From Chrysomallon squamiferum (taxonomy: Eukaryota; Mollusca; Gastropoda; Neomphalida; Peltospiridae), in NCBI GenBank assembly GCA_012295275.1, contig CM022670.1, positions 34,937,801 through 35,001,800 of the forward strand: DNA of 64,000 nucleotides, read 5' to 3'. Positions 1 through 26,950 of the stretch are shown here, piece after piece (positions within the stretch are counted from its first letter, which is position 1; each line of letters opens with the position of its first letter). The notes under the pieces are model-generated. The model searched no databases and had not been told where the DNA came from. It saw nothing but the letters and a program-made list of their open reading frames with translations. Made by a program: the position numbers and the translations under genes.

Positions 1-2422
1 CAGGTGGCAGCAGTGTCTTCCTGCGTTATCGTCCTCATTGTTGTCATCGCTGTAGGACCTCTCTTCTACTCTTTGCCAAAAGTAAGTCTCGCTTTGAATC
101 GTCGTTTTATGACGTATATTAAACTGTTAACCCTGATGCCAAAACAACGTGTCCTCATAAGTAAAACTTACAGTACAGAAGAAGTAAAAAGCTATCGGTG
201 AAGGTCGTGAAAAACGTGTATCCATTTGATCAATGCTTGAAATACAGATGACAGCTTCTTCTGAAATTAATTTAACTGAGAAAACGCACAACATTTCTGT
301 TCCCGGTTCTGTACGTAGTAATCTAGTCTTATGAAAGAAAGTGAAAGTTCCAATGCGGAACGTTTAAGATAAAAACTTGATAATGTATTTAATTAGCTAA
401 TAAAATGATCTGTAATTATATAGTCTTGTTACCCTTGGACAGCTAATAAACTGATTTTTTTTTTAGGGATAGGATGAATATAAATTTGATCGTCTTTTTT
501 TTCAGTAAGCTATCGGCCATAATGATAACTGAAATCTATTGGATACCTGACTCTACACCATCTCCTTCTCCTAGCTATTTATAAAACCTCTGCTCTCTAA
601 CATGTTAAAACTTAAACCTGCTTTATACAGACAACCCAATTTACGGGCGATTTTTTTCTAGATATTTATCTGAATTTAGCACGTTTCAAATGCTTATAAA
701 ATGATGGAATAAAAAAATTAAAAAAAACCCACCAAGATATCTTACGAGACAATGATTGTTTATTAAATACAGGATTTTGTACACTGAACGAAGTTTTGAT
801 GTGGAAATTGTCTGATCTTTGTGTGTATTTTCAGTGTGTCTTGTCTTCAGTCATCGTGGTCAACCTTAGAAGTATGTTCAGACAAACGCTGCAGCTCAAA
901 GATTTGTGGAGAAAGTCAAAATACGATTTTGTAAGTTTTTTATGATGATTTATTGCGTTTAAACTTTCAGTAGCTTCACTGAGGTTCTTCACTTTAAAGC
1001 ATTTGTTTTCATAGTAATCTAAACATTCTGTTAAATTTGTTAGTTGTTTTAAATATCAAACAAATGTAGACTACTAACAAACGGTAATCATTAACAAAGA
1101 GTATTTAATATATATTCAGTTTTTATGTTTTGAAGTTAAGATTCTATGTATAGTCTTATTAAATAATCATCTGAGTAAAGATTTGTTATTTCACTACACT
1201 AAATATTAGTGCCTCTTAACTTAAATAGTCTTTTTATATGAGTATTTAATTAAAAATCAAAAAGTTATTTTTAAAAAGTGTATTTTTATGCGGTTTTATT
1301 TTTTATTTTGTTTTATTTTGTTTTATTTTTTATTTTTTTATTTTTTTGCAGAGTATTTGGGTTATGACATTTCTATGCACTGTTTTCCTAAACCCTGATG
1401 TCGGATTAGGACTTGGGATTATCTTTTCTTTAATCACAATTGCCGTCAGAACTCAAAGGTGAGATCGAGTCTTTCAGTGAGTTTTGTTTCCGATCTACTC
1501 ATGTAAGATGTACAGATAGACCTCTACTTACGATCAGGTTCCGTTCTGACCGACCAGACGTAACTCTGAATTGACGTAACTCGGGATTTAAGTTTTCTTG
1601 TTTAATTATTCAGCGTTTCCTATTTCTACCCGAAATTACAGAGTGAGAAAATTAACCATTATTTTTATTTATCTTTTCTAACTATTTATTATATTTTTTA
1701 TATTTTTTGTCACAGTCGTAATTACGGGCGGAAGGAAAGTGCAAAAGGTCGTAAATAGAGGACTAACTGTATCAGAAACTTAACTTTAAGTTTTGTTTAT
1801 TTATTTATTTATTTATTTATTATTATTATTATTATTATTGTTGTTGTTGTTGTTGTTGTTATTATTATTATTATCTTTTTTTTTTTTGTGTTCATAAAAA
1901 GCAAATTTGTATATATATATTTTTTTTTAACTATAAAATTTATCATGAAATATTTTTTTCACAGTTACTTCATCTACATAATTATTTAAACTTTAGCTAT
2001 TTTTGTGATATAGACAATAATTTCAAAAATCAAGTTATGAAACAAGAATTATGTAAAAGATCTACCGTCATCAGAGTTTATCTAAATTTAAATTTATATT
2101 TTAGAAACACTTTCTCCAGAGTCAAAAAGGTGTCAAATTCATCACAGTACAGATCAGTTGACTGCTATTCAAATGTGAGTACACGAAGTTTTATCTGTCT
2201 CAGCACTCAATTCGTCATTTTAGTCACTACGAAATTCACTCTAACATGCCGAGCGATCACATTCCATTCCAGCAAGTGACGTATCACTGCAGTATAAGCC
2301 CTAGAGACTGTACAAGTAAAATATAACTTGTTTTCTGTTCGCCCACATTAGTTAATGGAGTGATGACAGAAATTTTCCTATTTTAGACATTCGTTATGTG
2401 TGTGTGAGTTTGGGTGCGTGCG

Positions 2423-2462
<40 letters not shown>

Positions 2463-2706
2463 GTTGTTGGTGATATTGTTGTTTTTCTCTTTTTTGTTAT
2501 TATTGCTGTTGTTGTTGCGGCTGTTGCCTTTCTTCTTTTCCTTCTTCTTCTTCTTCTTCTTCTTCTTCTTCTTCTTCTTCTTCTTCTTCATACTATTACT
2601 ATCATTTGATTTACTAAAATCATTAAATAAAAAATAAAAAAGGGTTATAATATCATAATTAATTTCCACGATCTCTTCCTCGTAATTTTATGCATCATTT
2701 TATGCA

Positions 2707-2767
<61 letters not shown>

Positions 2768-4290
2768 TTCAAAAATATTTCTAAAATAATGTTCATTTTC
2801 CTTTCTGTTTCTCAGACTAGTGAAGATCGCGGTATTGTTCACGTGACATTCAACTCGCCTCTGTATTTCGCGAACTCTGAGCTGTTTGTTAAGAAGTGTG
2901 TGGCGGTGGTAGGCGTCGATCCCATGAAGATGAAGAAACTGCAGGCGAAATCGAAATCAGTCAAATTTGAAAAAACAGATGCAAGTATAATTCATTAATA
3001 CTTACAAAGCAAATAATTCATTAATACTTACAGAGCAAATGTACTTATAATTCATTAATAGTTACAAAAAAATACAGTTGAGATTTCGTCAAAGATTTTA
3101 GTACTTCAGTGAATAATATATTAGGAACGTGATATTAGAAAGGGGGATGGAAATGCCTTTATGACAAACTTATTATTTTATTATCGTACTTTATAATTAG
3201 CAAAGATTGATCGCGAGTAAAACTAAACAAAAAACTAAATATATGTAAAATTTATTTATATATTTTTTTAATTTAATTATTATTATTAGTAGTAGTAGTA
3301 GTAATTTTATTTTGTTATTTATTTATTTTAATTTTTAATTTAATTTAATTTATTATTATTATTAGTAGTAGTAGTAATTTTTTTTTTTTTTTTTTTGTCA
3401 TTTCTCTTTAGAATTGGCTTCAGTGTTTTAATTTCCATATTTTAATTTTAAACTATCTAACGCACAGATTCAGACAGACATGAACAAACATACGGAAAAT
3501 GACGGTGCGTGTAATGTTCTAATGGAACGAAATACAAGTTCAGTGAAGCGAATCATTCTAGATATGTCTGGTGTCAGTTTCATCGATTCAATGGGCGTGA
3601 AAGCTTTACAACAGGTATTTCAAATTTTTTACACGTTTGGGCTGTTTTTGAAATTACTAATAATGTATGTAGGAGATGTATGTATGTATGTATGTATGTG
3701 GAGTGTATATGTGTGTGTGTTTGTGTGTGTATATATATATATGTTTTGCTTCTGCAAAATGAAAATAAACAGATTATTTCGTTGAATGATTTAAATTTTA
3801 GCTCTTCTGTTTTTGCAAAAATATGAAAACGGTAAGACGTAGGCATAATTTCTACTATCTAAAATAATTTTCTTGAAGAATATTAGAGCTTATGGAGATA
3901 TTTATATTTTGCAGGTTATTCTGGAATATAAATCTGTTGATATTATCATGTATGTTGTTGGACTACGTGGTAAGTGTAAATATTCGTGTTTTGATTCGTT
4001 AATATGTTTTACTCTTATGGAATTCAAGAAAATATAGAGTTATTTCCCCTGATAATACATCTTTTTATTTTGTTTATTAATTTTTGATTATTTCCCTTTA
4101 TATGTTATTAATGGTTCTTCATAACAGACAGATTTGGAAAGATAAAGATAGAAAATGAGCCACTGATTGTATCATCTTTAATAAAAATAAATAATACTGG
4201 TACTGTACATCAAACAATAATAACATCACCATAACCACTACCATTACCACTACCACCACCACCACCAACAACAACAACAGCAACACAAAC

Positions 4291-4323
<33 letters not shown>

Positions 4324-4473
4324 AAATTATATTTATATCATATATTATATATATTTAAATTCAAACGTTCGGCGTTTAATTAGTATAAATTTTATTCTTT
4401 TAAATATCATTTACACCCTGGAACTTTTGTATACCAGTTAAAACTATGTGATCAGGTATTCCATTTATTCTAA

Positions 4474-4557
<84 letters not shown>

Positions 4558-5283
4558 CCTTTATTACATGTAACATAATAAATATGAAATGTACCCAACA
4601 ATGCGATATTGTTTTTACTTCCCACAGAGCACTAGTCTGACAGATTTGTATAAAATGTTTACTGATAAAATAGATAATAACTGACTCGTCTGTTTTTATT
4701 TCATTTTATTGTGCAAATCGACAGACTCCGGCGTGAGAGTGTGTCGTGTCATGTACAAAACTGTGTAAAACAAAACAACAAAAATATATTTAATATAAAT
4801 AGTGTGATAAAATAACATTAAAAACAGGTAGTAGTAGTAGTAGTAATAATAATAATAATAATAATAATAATAGTTTAATAGTAATAATAACAAGAATAAT
4901 AATTGTAATAGTAATAGCATTGATGATGATGATAATAATAATAATGATGATGATGATGATGATAATAATAATAATAATAATTGTAATAGTAATAGGAATG
5001 ATGATGATGGTAATAATAATGATGATATGATGATGATGATGAGAAGCAACATCAACGGAACATTACAAAACATAATATTTGTATGATACACTGAATAGTT
5101 AATATGAAATTCTAAAGTTGTTTAATATAAATAAAAACGTACAAGAGTTAACAATGCCATTTATTTTAACATAATTTATTTTCAGAAAATGTTCTTGGAA
5201 TCCTGGAAGAAGCGGGGTTCATGGACAAATTCCACGACCATTTACTTCTAACTGTTGATGAAGCAGACAATCTACCATTATAA
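1..5283 (+). CDS. SLC26 family anion transporter, C-terminal part (5' end outside window)
   Basis: Eight exons: <1-81, 835-930, 1352-1458, 2105-2174, 2816-2980, 3468-3614, 3915-3969 and 5186-5283. They sum to 819 nt (272 residues plus TAA) with matching phases. The first three encode the last membrane helices of the sulfate-permease domain (GPLFYSLPK, then a hydrophobic exon ending at AVRTQR). Exons 4-8 encode the cytoplasmic STAS domain: SPLYFAN on the first strand and the loop DMSGVSFIDSMG typical of SLC26 STAS domains, followed by a helix ending near the C-terminus. Family members exchange sulfate, chloride, bicarbonate, oxalate or iodide at the plasma membrane; the substrate cannot be told from this part. 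The insert between the STAS strand and loop is short and Lys-rich. The intron after exon 5 uses a GC donor (GCAAGT at 2981). Family assignment is firm, the paralogue is not. Confidence 0.9.
2405..2765. repeat. Compound microsatellite (TG)n, (CTT)n, (CA)n inside SLC26 intron 4
   Basis: A TG run near 2427-2460, a CTT run at about 2531-2588 and a CA run at about 2708-2765 lie in 360 bp just upstream of SLC26 exon 5. The CA run ends about 50 bp before the acceptor at 2815. The open frames here are pure low-complexity translations. Confidence 0.95.
2816..3614 (+). other. STAS-domain core exons of the SLC26 gene
   Basis: Two exons (2816-2980 and 3468-3614) hold the STAS beta strand with SPLYFAN, a variable Lys-rich loop, and the conserved IILDMSGVSFIDSMG strand-loop-helix. 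In SLC26 and bacterial anti-sigma antagonists this loop is the nucleotide or phosphorylation region. The Ser/Asp residues of the loop are intact, so the domain looks functional. Both introns around it are rich in TAG/TTA trinucleotide repeats. Confidence 0.85.
4479..4554. repeat. (CT)n microsatellite in the last SLC26 intron
   Basis: Uninterrupted CT dinucleotide tract of about 75 bp in the intron between the exons ending at 3969 and starting at 5186. The rest of that intron holds ATA/ATG trinucleotide runs at about 4826-5045. Confidence 0.95.
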
Positions 5284-5368
5284 AACATCTGTGAAATCGA
5301 GACAGTCTACCATTATAAACAACTGTGAAATCGAGACAGTCTACCTTTAAAAACAACTGTGAAATCGA
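5266..5368 (+). repeat. Three tandem 34-35 bp units spanning the SLC26 stop codon
   Basis: Units at 5266-5300, 5301-5334 and 5335-5368 share the core GACAGTCTACC, then TAAA or TAAAA, then CTGTGAAATCGA. The first unit contains the last five codons (DNLPL) and the TAA of the transporter; the others are 3'UTR. The repeat therefore arose by tandem copying of the 3' end of the coding sequence, or the repeat supplies the C-terminus. Confidence 0.9.
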
Positions 5369-6018
5369 GACTAATTTTTTTTTTTTTATAATTTTCTGTT
5401 GTTGTTGTTTTGTTTTGTTTTTTTTTGTTGTTGTTGTTTTTTTTTTTTTTAAATTTTAAAATTAATTATTATTCATTTAAAAAAAAAAAAAAAAAAAAAA
5501 AAATGTAATTTTATTCGGAAACCAGCGATTTTTGTTTCGTTTCGTTTCCTTTCTGTTTTCGTATTTTAATGTTTCGGGATCTATTATTTAAAAGATTTCG
5601 TTTTTGGATCTATGAAAGAAAGCACTGGTTTTTGCTGATTTATTGGTAGGAATAGTTTAGCTTATAACTAAATCAGTTTTTTTTTTTTCCGATTCTTTTT
5701 TTTTTTTTTTTTTTTGTGTGATTTTTCTTCTTTTCTTTCTAATTCGTACAGACATTGTACGCCGACATTTTTTTCTGTAAGAATCAGCGATTCTAGAAAT
5801 GGAATAGGACCGACATGAAATACTTCATGTTTTTCTAAAGATATGGTTATTATTATTTTTTTTCAAAGAAAAACGGGTCTGAAATATTATTCATTTTGTC
5901 AAATATTTTGTATGTTAATGATATGAATAATTATTTTGCATATTTTTACATTTTGTACTAAAACATTTTATATACGGAAATTATCTCAGTCATGAATTCT
6001 TGAGTATATATATATACA

Positions 6019-6064
<46 letters not shown>

Positions 6065-8059
6065 AAACTGAATTAAGGTATTCTAGAATATTTTAACACT
6101 AAAATATTAAATGACATTGTTAACATATAGAGGTGTATTATATTCAAATGTATTTGTTCAGATTCTTGTTTTCTGTAATCTATATTTTCCTATTGATTAA
6201 ACAGTGTATCTACCTCGGAAATGCATCATGTTTTGTTCAAAATAATTATAGGTGTAATATTGTTCAACATGCAGAATCCCATACCAAAAATAACATTCGA
6301 TTAAAACAAGTATTCAAAAATATACATCTTTTATAATTCTGTTGGTGAATACTTAGCAATTAGGCAGAAATGTTTTTTGTTTTCCATTTTTTTTTTTTTT
6401 TATATGTATAAATTGTCAATTTACATTAGAAGATATTATTTAAAAAAGAAAATTAGAAAGAAAGAAAAATAAATCTCTTAGAAAATCACATCATGGTGCT
6501 AAAATTAGAAAAAAATAAAAAAAAATATAACAATAGTATTAAATAATAAAGATCAAAAAGTTCAGTAACGGTGAAATAAGAAAATAAATTAAAATAAATC
6601 GATCTTTCATCTCGGTAATAAATCTTGTCTAAGGCACGCACGATCGCCAATAAAGACATAAACAGACAGAATTAAAGTAATGAAAGCGTATAATCTGCAA
6701 GAGCTTTCTGCACTCTTTGATTGCTCTAGACTCGTAATTTGTGCAAAGAATATAATAACACGGTTATGTGGTTAAACTGAAACGCAAAGACGTTATATTG
6801 TTAAAAGCGTAGGTAACAATGTGGACAATAACAAAAAGGATAGAAAAAAAAATGGAAATAATTATCACTTCTTAATCAAGGAGGAGATGTATTTGTTTAT
6901 TTCACTATATGTGTACTTAAAATAAATAAATAAAAAGATAAATAAATAAATAAATAGATAAATAAATAAATAAATATAAATAAATGATTGAATGAATGAA
7001 TGAATGAATAAATAATTAAGTAAATATAAATAAATATAAATATATGAATAAATAAATATATAAATAAATAACTAACTAATTAAATAAATATAAATAAATA
7101 TAAATAAATATAAATATATATAAATATATGAATAAATAAATAAATAAATAAATAAATAATAAAATTCCAATGTCATAAGGGCATCTAAAATAATGACCCG
7201 TATTTCCAGGCACATATAATTATTTCGGATTGTATTAAATAGAAAGATTATCTTAAATTTGCCGAAAAATAATAATAATAAATAATAAAATAAAAAATAA
7301 AAAATTAAAAAATTATAAAAATTATAAACATATATAAATATATAAACATATACATATACATATACATACATACATACATATATAAATAAAGATTTACAAG
7401 ATTAAAATTTAGAATTTCGCTGTCCAGAAATGAATATCTTCTTAAAATAAATGTAAACATATTCATTAACAATCGTAAGTACTATTTTTTTTTTTTTTAA
7501 ATTGATTGCCAGTATATATTTTATAACTGAAAAATGGAAGAAATGAATCCAAAATAAATTTGTGAATAAAACAAAATAATAATAATAATAATAAATCAGG
7601 GGAAAAGATTAAGGTTCATCTTTGGTGTATTATACAGTTTATTGTTCGCTAACACAGATACGAAACGACGACTTCTCCGGCAAAACATAGGTCCGGAATA
7701 GTCCGGGTTTTTAATTTTTTTTTTTATTTTTTTTTTTTTTTCTGTATTCTTGAAATATAAAATAAACAATAACATATAAAGAACGAAAATATATTTAACA
7801 AAACACACATTAATACACTTTTAGAAACCGGATAAATAGTCTGGTATCTATAATAAAATAGGACACTAAAATAACCAGTATCATTTCCCCGGGGAACTTA
7901 ATAATTAGTCATACTTTATTGTTAGAAAAGATTAGTGTGATGTTACAAATAATAAAAAAAAAAAAATAATCACACAGAAGAATACAATAATGTATTTAGA
8001 CTGGGTTTTAAAAAAAATTTTTTTAATTTTTAAAATTTTAAAATTTTAATTTTTTGTTT
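5369..8059. other. Intergenic region between convergent SLC26 and sushi genes
   Basis: No gene seen. It holds the 3'UTR of the SLC26 gene, poly-T and poly-A runs (5428-5505, 5685-5715), a TA tract near 6003-6064, a long AAAT/AAATA tetranucleotide-like region at about 6918-7160, a TACATA region near 7340-7380, and the probable 3'UTR of the minus-strand sushi gene up to 8059. Several AATAAA and TTTATT motifs exist but AT content makes poly(A) site choice unsafe. Confidence 0.7.
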
Positions 8060-22362
<14,303 letters not shown>

Positions 22363-22414
22363 TTCACATCCTGCGTACCAGTAATCAGAATAACGGATTA
22401 ATTAGTAAAACGAC

Positions 22415-22510
22415 CATATTACTATTACTATTATTATTATTATTGTTGTTGTTATTGTTGTTGTTGTTGTTGTTGTTATGGTTATTAATATTATTATTGT
22501 TATTATTATT

Positions 22511-22542
<32 letters not shown>

Positions 22543-22735
22543 GGTGGTGGTTTTTTCTGCTTCTTGTTCTTTTTCTATTATTATCATTATTGTTATTGTT
22601 GTTGTTATTGTTATGGTTATTAATATTATTATTGTTGTTCATTTTATTATTATTATTATTATTAATATCATCATCATCATCATTATTAATATTATTTTAT
22701 TATTATTATCATCATCATCATCATCATCATCATTT
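22415..22735. repeat. TTA/TTG/ATC trinucleotide array
   Basis: A compound of TTA, TTG and ATC units over 320 bp, containing a duplicated block GTTATGGTTATTAATATTA about 140 bp apart. It lies between the 5'UTR exon and the start-codon exon of the sushi gene. Confidence 0.92.
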
Positions 22736-23437
22736 ACAAAGCTCGAATATTTTATGAATTTATTATAGAACGCACAGTATCAAAATATATGTGTGTGTGC
22801 GTGTGCGTGTGCGTATGTATGGTTCTAATAAAAAAAAAAAAAAAAAATTCATTTTTGGAGTATTTAACTTCAAAATTTTCTAATTTATATTAAAATTTAT
22901 ATTCGGTATAAAAACCAAACAATATGATGTACGTTTTATATGAAAATGAACAGAAAGAAGCACCTGAACTAACAAGGTCCAACACTGCAGCTAGAATATT
23001 TGTGTAAATACGAAATTATTTTGTTTAACACAGTGCATTTTATTTGGAACGGCGTTTGTGCGTATGTGCGTATGTGCGTATAAATGTGTTTCTAGAGGCT
23101 GTAAGTGAGAAGAATTTCAGAAGAATCTATTTTTTTTTTTTTTTTTTTTTAATCTTTGATATTTAAACGTCTGGTTTCATGAAAAGCAGACGGAAGTGCA
23201 TTAGTATCAGTCAGAATCAGTTGTATTCGCTCCATTAAGCAAGTTTATTACACCTAAAATAAAAAGTTCTTTCTGCAGTGAAATGGTGTGTTTTATCGCT
23301 TCCAGTAAAAAAAAATTAAAAAGCTGTGTATTTTTGCCTTATTTCATTTTAACAAAAATAAGAATTAAAAAATATTAAAATTTAAATTTAAAAAAAAAAT
23401 AATTATCTTGATTTTATATATAATAACAAACAAGATA

Positions 23438-23439
<2 letters not shown>

Positions 23440-23512
<73 letters not shown>

Positions 23513-23545
23513 GTCGTTGTTGTTGTTGCTGCTGCTGTTATTATG
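23440..23545. repeat. (TTA)n then (TTG/CTG)n repeat
   Basis: About 75 bp of TTA units followed by TTG and CTG units, in the first intron of the sushi gene. The 200 bp downstream (23745-23890) is A/G-rich with AAAG units. Confidence 0.9.
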
Positions 23546-23998
23546 TAATGTGAATATGTACAGCAGAATGTAAGTCCTAAAAGTGTTAAAATATTTATAC
23601 TAACGAACAAATGGAGGTATAGAAGAAATGAAAAAAGAGCAAATTTATACAAAAACAATTGTTGCTTGGATGTCATATAAAGCGTCATTGTAAAATAAAA
23701 CAATAAAAAGAAATCGAAATGAAGACAATAAGAAAATATGAACAAGGGAAAGATTAAAATAACAATAATAAAAAAAAAAAAAAACCAAAGGAAAGAAAGA
23801 AAGAAAGAAAGAAAAAAATGAAAAGAAAGAAAAATGGAAAAGGAAAAAATAAGGAAGAAAGAAAAAAGAAGAAGAAAAGAAAAATTGAACTGTTTATACG
23901 AAAGACAATTTTAACCAAGGATTTGTAGTGGATACATTACGAAGATTCGACAGTGATGATTAAAAAACACTGGTATTCATTTAAAAAAAAAAACTTAC

Positions 23999-24150
23999 CC
24001 GTAACAGAAATAAAGAACCAGTTCCAACTATCTACCCACGACGACTTCAGAAAATGATGTGTGATGTTTTAGCTTCGACTGGTGAACAAATCAGTTTGCA
24101 AACCAAGCGCAGGATGGCGCTGGGAATTTTGAAATCGATCTCTGTCTCAT
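23999..24150 (-). other. Probable 5'UTR exon and promoter region of the sushi gene
   Basis: On the minus strand a strong donor (TTACGG then GTAAGTTTT) lies at 23999/23998 and can splice to the acceptor at 22371. The sequence above it is less AT-rich than its surroundings and free of repeats to about 24150. The 5' boundary and transcription start are not visible, so the upper coordinate is approximate. Confidence 0.45.
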
Positions 24151-24344
24151 TGTTTATGTCAAAAAAAAACAAAAAAAAATCGACTGTGTTCTTTCTTTTA
24201 ATTTATTTAACAGCGAGTGGAGGAATCTGCTGCTTTTCAGCTAATGAAAGACGTGGAAAACTAAGTTCTGTTCCGTTAGAAGTATATTTTTGTCAAACAA
24301 AGGACAAAACACAGGACAGAAATGATGACGCCATCTGCCGCAAA

Positions 24345-24520
24345 ATGATCTTTTGATAAGAAAATGTCCGGTAACCGTTGACAACAGAACGTAGCGCTTT
24401 GTCAAAGTGGTCGGTTTCCCGTGCAAAAAAAAATAAAAAATAAAAATAAATATCAAATGATGAAACCCGACTAATACATGCTTTATCATCATTGTTATTA
24501 TTTTATCTTAAATTCATTCA
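24345..24520 (+). repeat. Dispersed direct repeat, copy A
   Basis: The segment from GATCTTTTGATAAGAAAATG to CTTAAATTCATTCA recurs at 33840-34015 in the same orientation with many substitutions; blocks such as TCAAATGATGAAACCCG/GAGATGATGAAACCCG align over the whole length. No terminal motif or target duplication was identified, so this may be an old interspersed element or a segmental duplication. Confidence 0.7.
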
Positions 24521-26079
24521 CTAAGGTAAATAATTAATTTTGTTCGTAGAATGAAAAAAGTAGAGGATTACACGCAGATATGAAAGCCATTAAAAAATGT
24601 TTTTTTTGAAGAAGAAGAAGAAGAAAAAAAACAATAACTGGTTCGATATATCCTCATTTTTCCGTGCATTTAAGTGTTAATACTGAATAGACTGAAAGTT
24701 CACACAAGTGTACACGCGTATATTAGATGCAAATTGATGGTGTTGCATTTGTTTTGCAATTGTTAATTTAAGAAATATTATCCGGAACAGGTCGTTTGAC
24801 CTTTCAGACACTAAGTGGAATATTTTTGAAACTTTAAAAGTTGAACGAGATTTTCCTTCGATTAAAGTTATAAATTTTCTTTTTACTTTTATCTTTATAT
24901 ATTTATTATTATTAATTTTTTTTTTTTAAATTTTGATCTTGATTCCATGATTCGAAATTCACTGAAAAATATTATTAAATTGTTTTCTTGCATTTCTGTT
25001 TTTTAATCATCTTTTCAATTTCTTTTTCGTGCTAGTGTATCAAATGATAAACAGCGCACAGTATATATGAATGTTTTCTTTTTTTCTTTTGTTACCATTT
25101 TGATCTGATTTCGTATTCATTTGCTCCTTTTAATAAAACCTCAGATATTTTTATTTTATATTCATTGTATTTTAATATGATTTAATACCTTATAATAAAT
25201 ATTAGTGATGCTTGTTGAAAGTCTGCTTTCAGTGTTACTACAAGTTAACCTTCAAAATATAGTTATTGTTACTGGATTAATGTATTTTTTTCTTTTGTTG
25301 TTCTTGTAAGGTATTTTTATGTGGTGTCTAAGTGCATAAGTAAAATGCCGATTGCTTTACAAGAAAGTGCGTTGGCAAAATAATTTAATTCAATTTTGCA
25401 GCAAAAAGAAAAGTGTAAAGATTTTTTATGTTTTTTTTTTTTTTTTTTTTTTTGGGGGTGGGGGTTTCGGGGGTTTTGTTTTACCTTTTTTTAAATTTTA
25501 TATGTAGCAATTTTTTAAAATTTGCTGGCAAATATATGATATACTGTAACTGTTTATATATGATAACGTACAATAGTTTAATTTTTTGTACTTTAGAAAC
25601 ATTTAAATTTTATAATTGTATTATAAATATCAGTCACATAATTCATTATCATCGTTTTCCCTTTTGATACCAGCAACTTAAAGTCTTTTTTTTCAGATGC
25701 AGCACCATCCTCACAGATTTCACGTGCTGCTCTTTCTTGCAAGTCATCACTAACGTACCAAAATATGAATTCACACATTGGCGAACATCAAATAAAATCT
25801 GAAATCCAGACAAGCGAGGCGTCGACAAGTACAATGATGCTGTTCAGTACATACACACCCACGTGCATACACACACGTTAAATGTTCGCTAAACAACTTC
25901 CTGGCTGATATTTAATGCCGATTTTAAATCTATTAGGGCATCGATTGGCGAACTGAACAGTGACTTTGGTTTCGGTAACAACAAAGGATCTGTTGATGCT
26001 CTTGTGACTCGACGTCTGCCAGTACAATAAGCAGCAGACCTTGAATTTCCTGTGAAGTGAGCGTGTATGTTAGTGAGGC
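24521..26079. other. Gene-poor intergenic DNA
   Basis: AT-rich sequence with poly-T at 25434-25453. The only coding-like piece is the terminal-exon candidate at 25697-25881. Confidence 0.6.
25697..25881 (+). other. Candidate terminal coding exon (unidentified)
   Basis: A strong acceptor (CTTTTTTTTCAG) precedes an open frame of about 60 codons entered in phase 1, rich in Ser/Thr (AAPSSQISRAALSCKSS, SEIQTSEASTSTMM), ending at TAA 25879. No upstream exon, homology or membrane segment was found, and the minus strand is also open here. It could be chance in moderately GC sequence. Confidence 0.22.
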
Positions 26080-26950
26080 AGTGATGATTACAAACTGATG
26101 ACAGCTTTGTAATCCGCTGATGATCGTTTGTTTAGTCATCTAGTGATGATTACAAGCTGATGATAGTTTACTCATCAAGTGATGATAACAATTTGATGAT
26201 AGTTTAGTATCCAGTGATGATTACAATTTGATGATAGTTTAGTATCCAGTGATGATTACAATTTGATGATAGTTTAGTCATCCAGTGATGATTACAAGCT
26301 GATAGTTTACTCATCAAGTGATGATAACAATTTGATGATAGTTTAGTATCCAGTGATGATTACAATTTGATGATAGTTTAGTATCCAGTGATGATTACAA
26401 TTTGATGATAGTTTAGTCATCCAGTGATGATTACAAGCTGATGATAGTTTACTCATCAAGTGATGATAACAATTTGATGATAGTTTAGTATCCAGTGATG
26501 ATTACAATTTGATGATAGTTTAGTATCCAGTGATGATTACAATTTGATGATAGTTTAGTCATCCAGTGATGATTACAAGCTGATGATAGTTTACTCATCA
26601 AGTGATGATAACAATTTGATGATAGTTTAGTATCCAGTGATGATTACAATTTGATGATAGTTTAGTCATCCAGTGATTATCGCAAGCTGATGATAGTTTA
26701 GTCATCCAGTGATTATCGCAAGCTGATGATAGTTTAGTCACCCAGTGATGATCGCAAGCTGATGATAGTTTAGTCAGCCAATGATGATTACAAGCTGATG
26801 ATAGTTTAGTATCCCAGTGATGATTACAAGCTGATGATAATTTAGTCACCCAGTGATGATTACAAGCTGATGATAGTTTAGTCATCCAGTGATGATTACA
26901 AGCTGATGATAATTTAGTCATCCTTTGGTGATTGTAAGCTGTTTATAGTT
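26080..26950. repeat. 35-36 bp minisatellite with a four-unit higher-order structure
   Basis: The monomer is approximately AGTGATGATTACAAGCTGAT plus GATAGTTTAGTCATCC, about 24 copies. Variants cycle in a fixed order (GCTGAT, then three AATTTGAT types, with CTCATCA and GTATCC alternates) so that a block of about 142 bp recurs from 26142, 26284, 26423 and 26565. The minus strand reads through many units because most are 36 bp; this is not taken as coding. Confidence 0.95.

Noticed and set aside
22385-22768. Long Leu-, Asn- or Val-rich open frames on both strands
   Set aside because: Translations of the TTA/TTG/ATC trinucleotide array. The same reasoning was applied to similar frames at 4696-5091, 14311-14664, 15193-15534, 16175-16474, 37742-38073, 46061-46150 and 53588-53849.
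24054-24356. 100-codon plus-strand frame near 24.1 kb
   Set aside because: It runs through poly-A and low-complexity DNA antisense to the probable 5'UTR exon of the sushi gene, with no splice partners or similarity.
26598-26921. Minus-strand frame with repeated TKLSSACNHHW units
   Set aside because: Translation of the 36 bp minisatellite; other monomer lengths (35 bp) break the frame and the array is intergenic.
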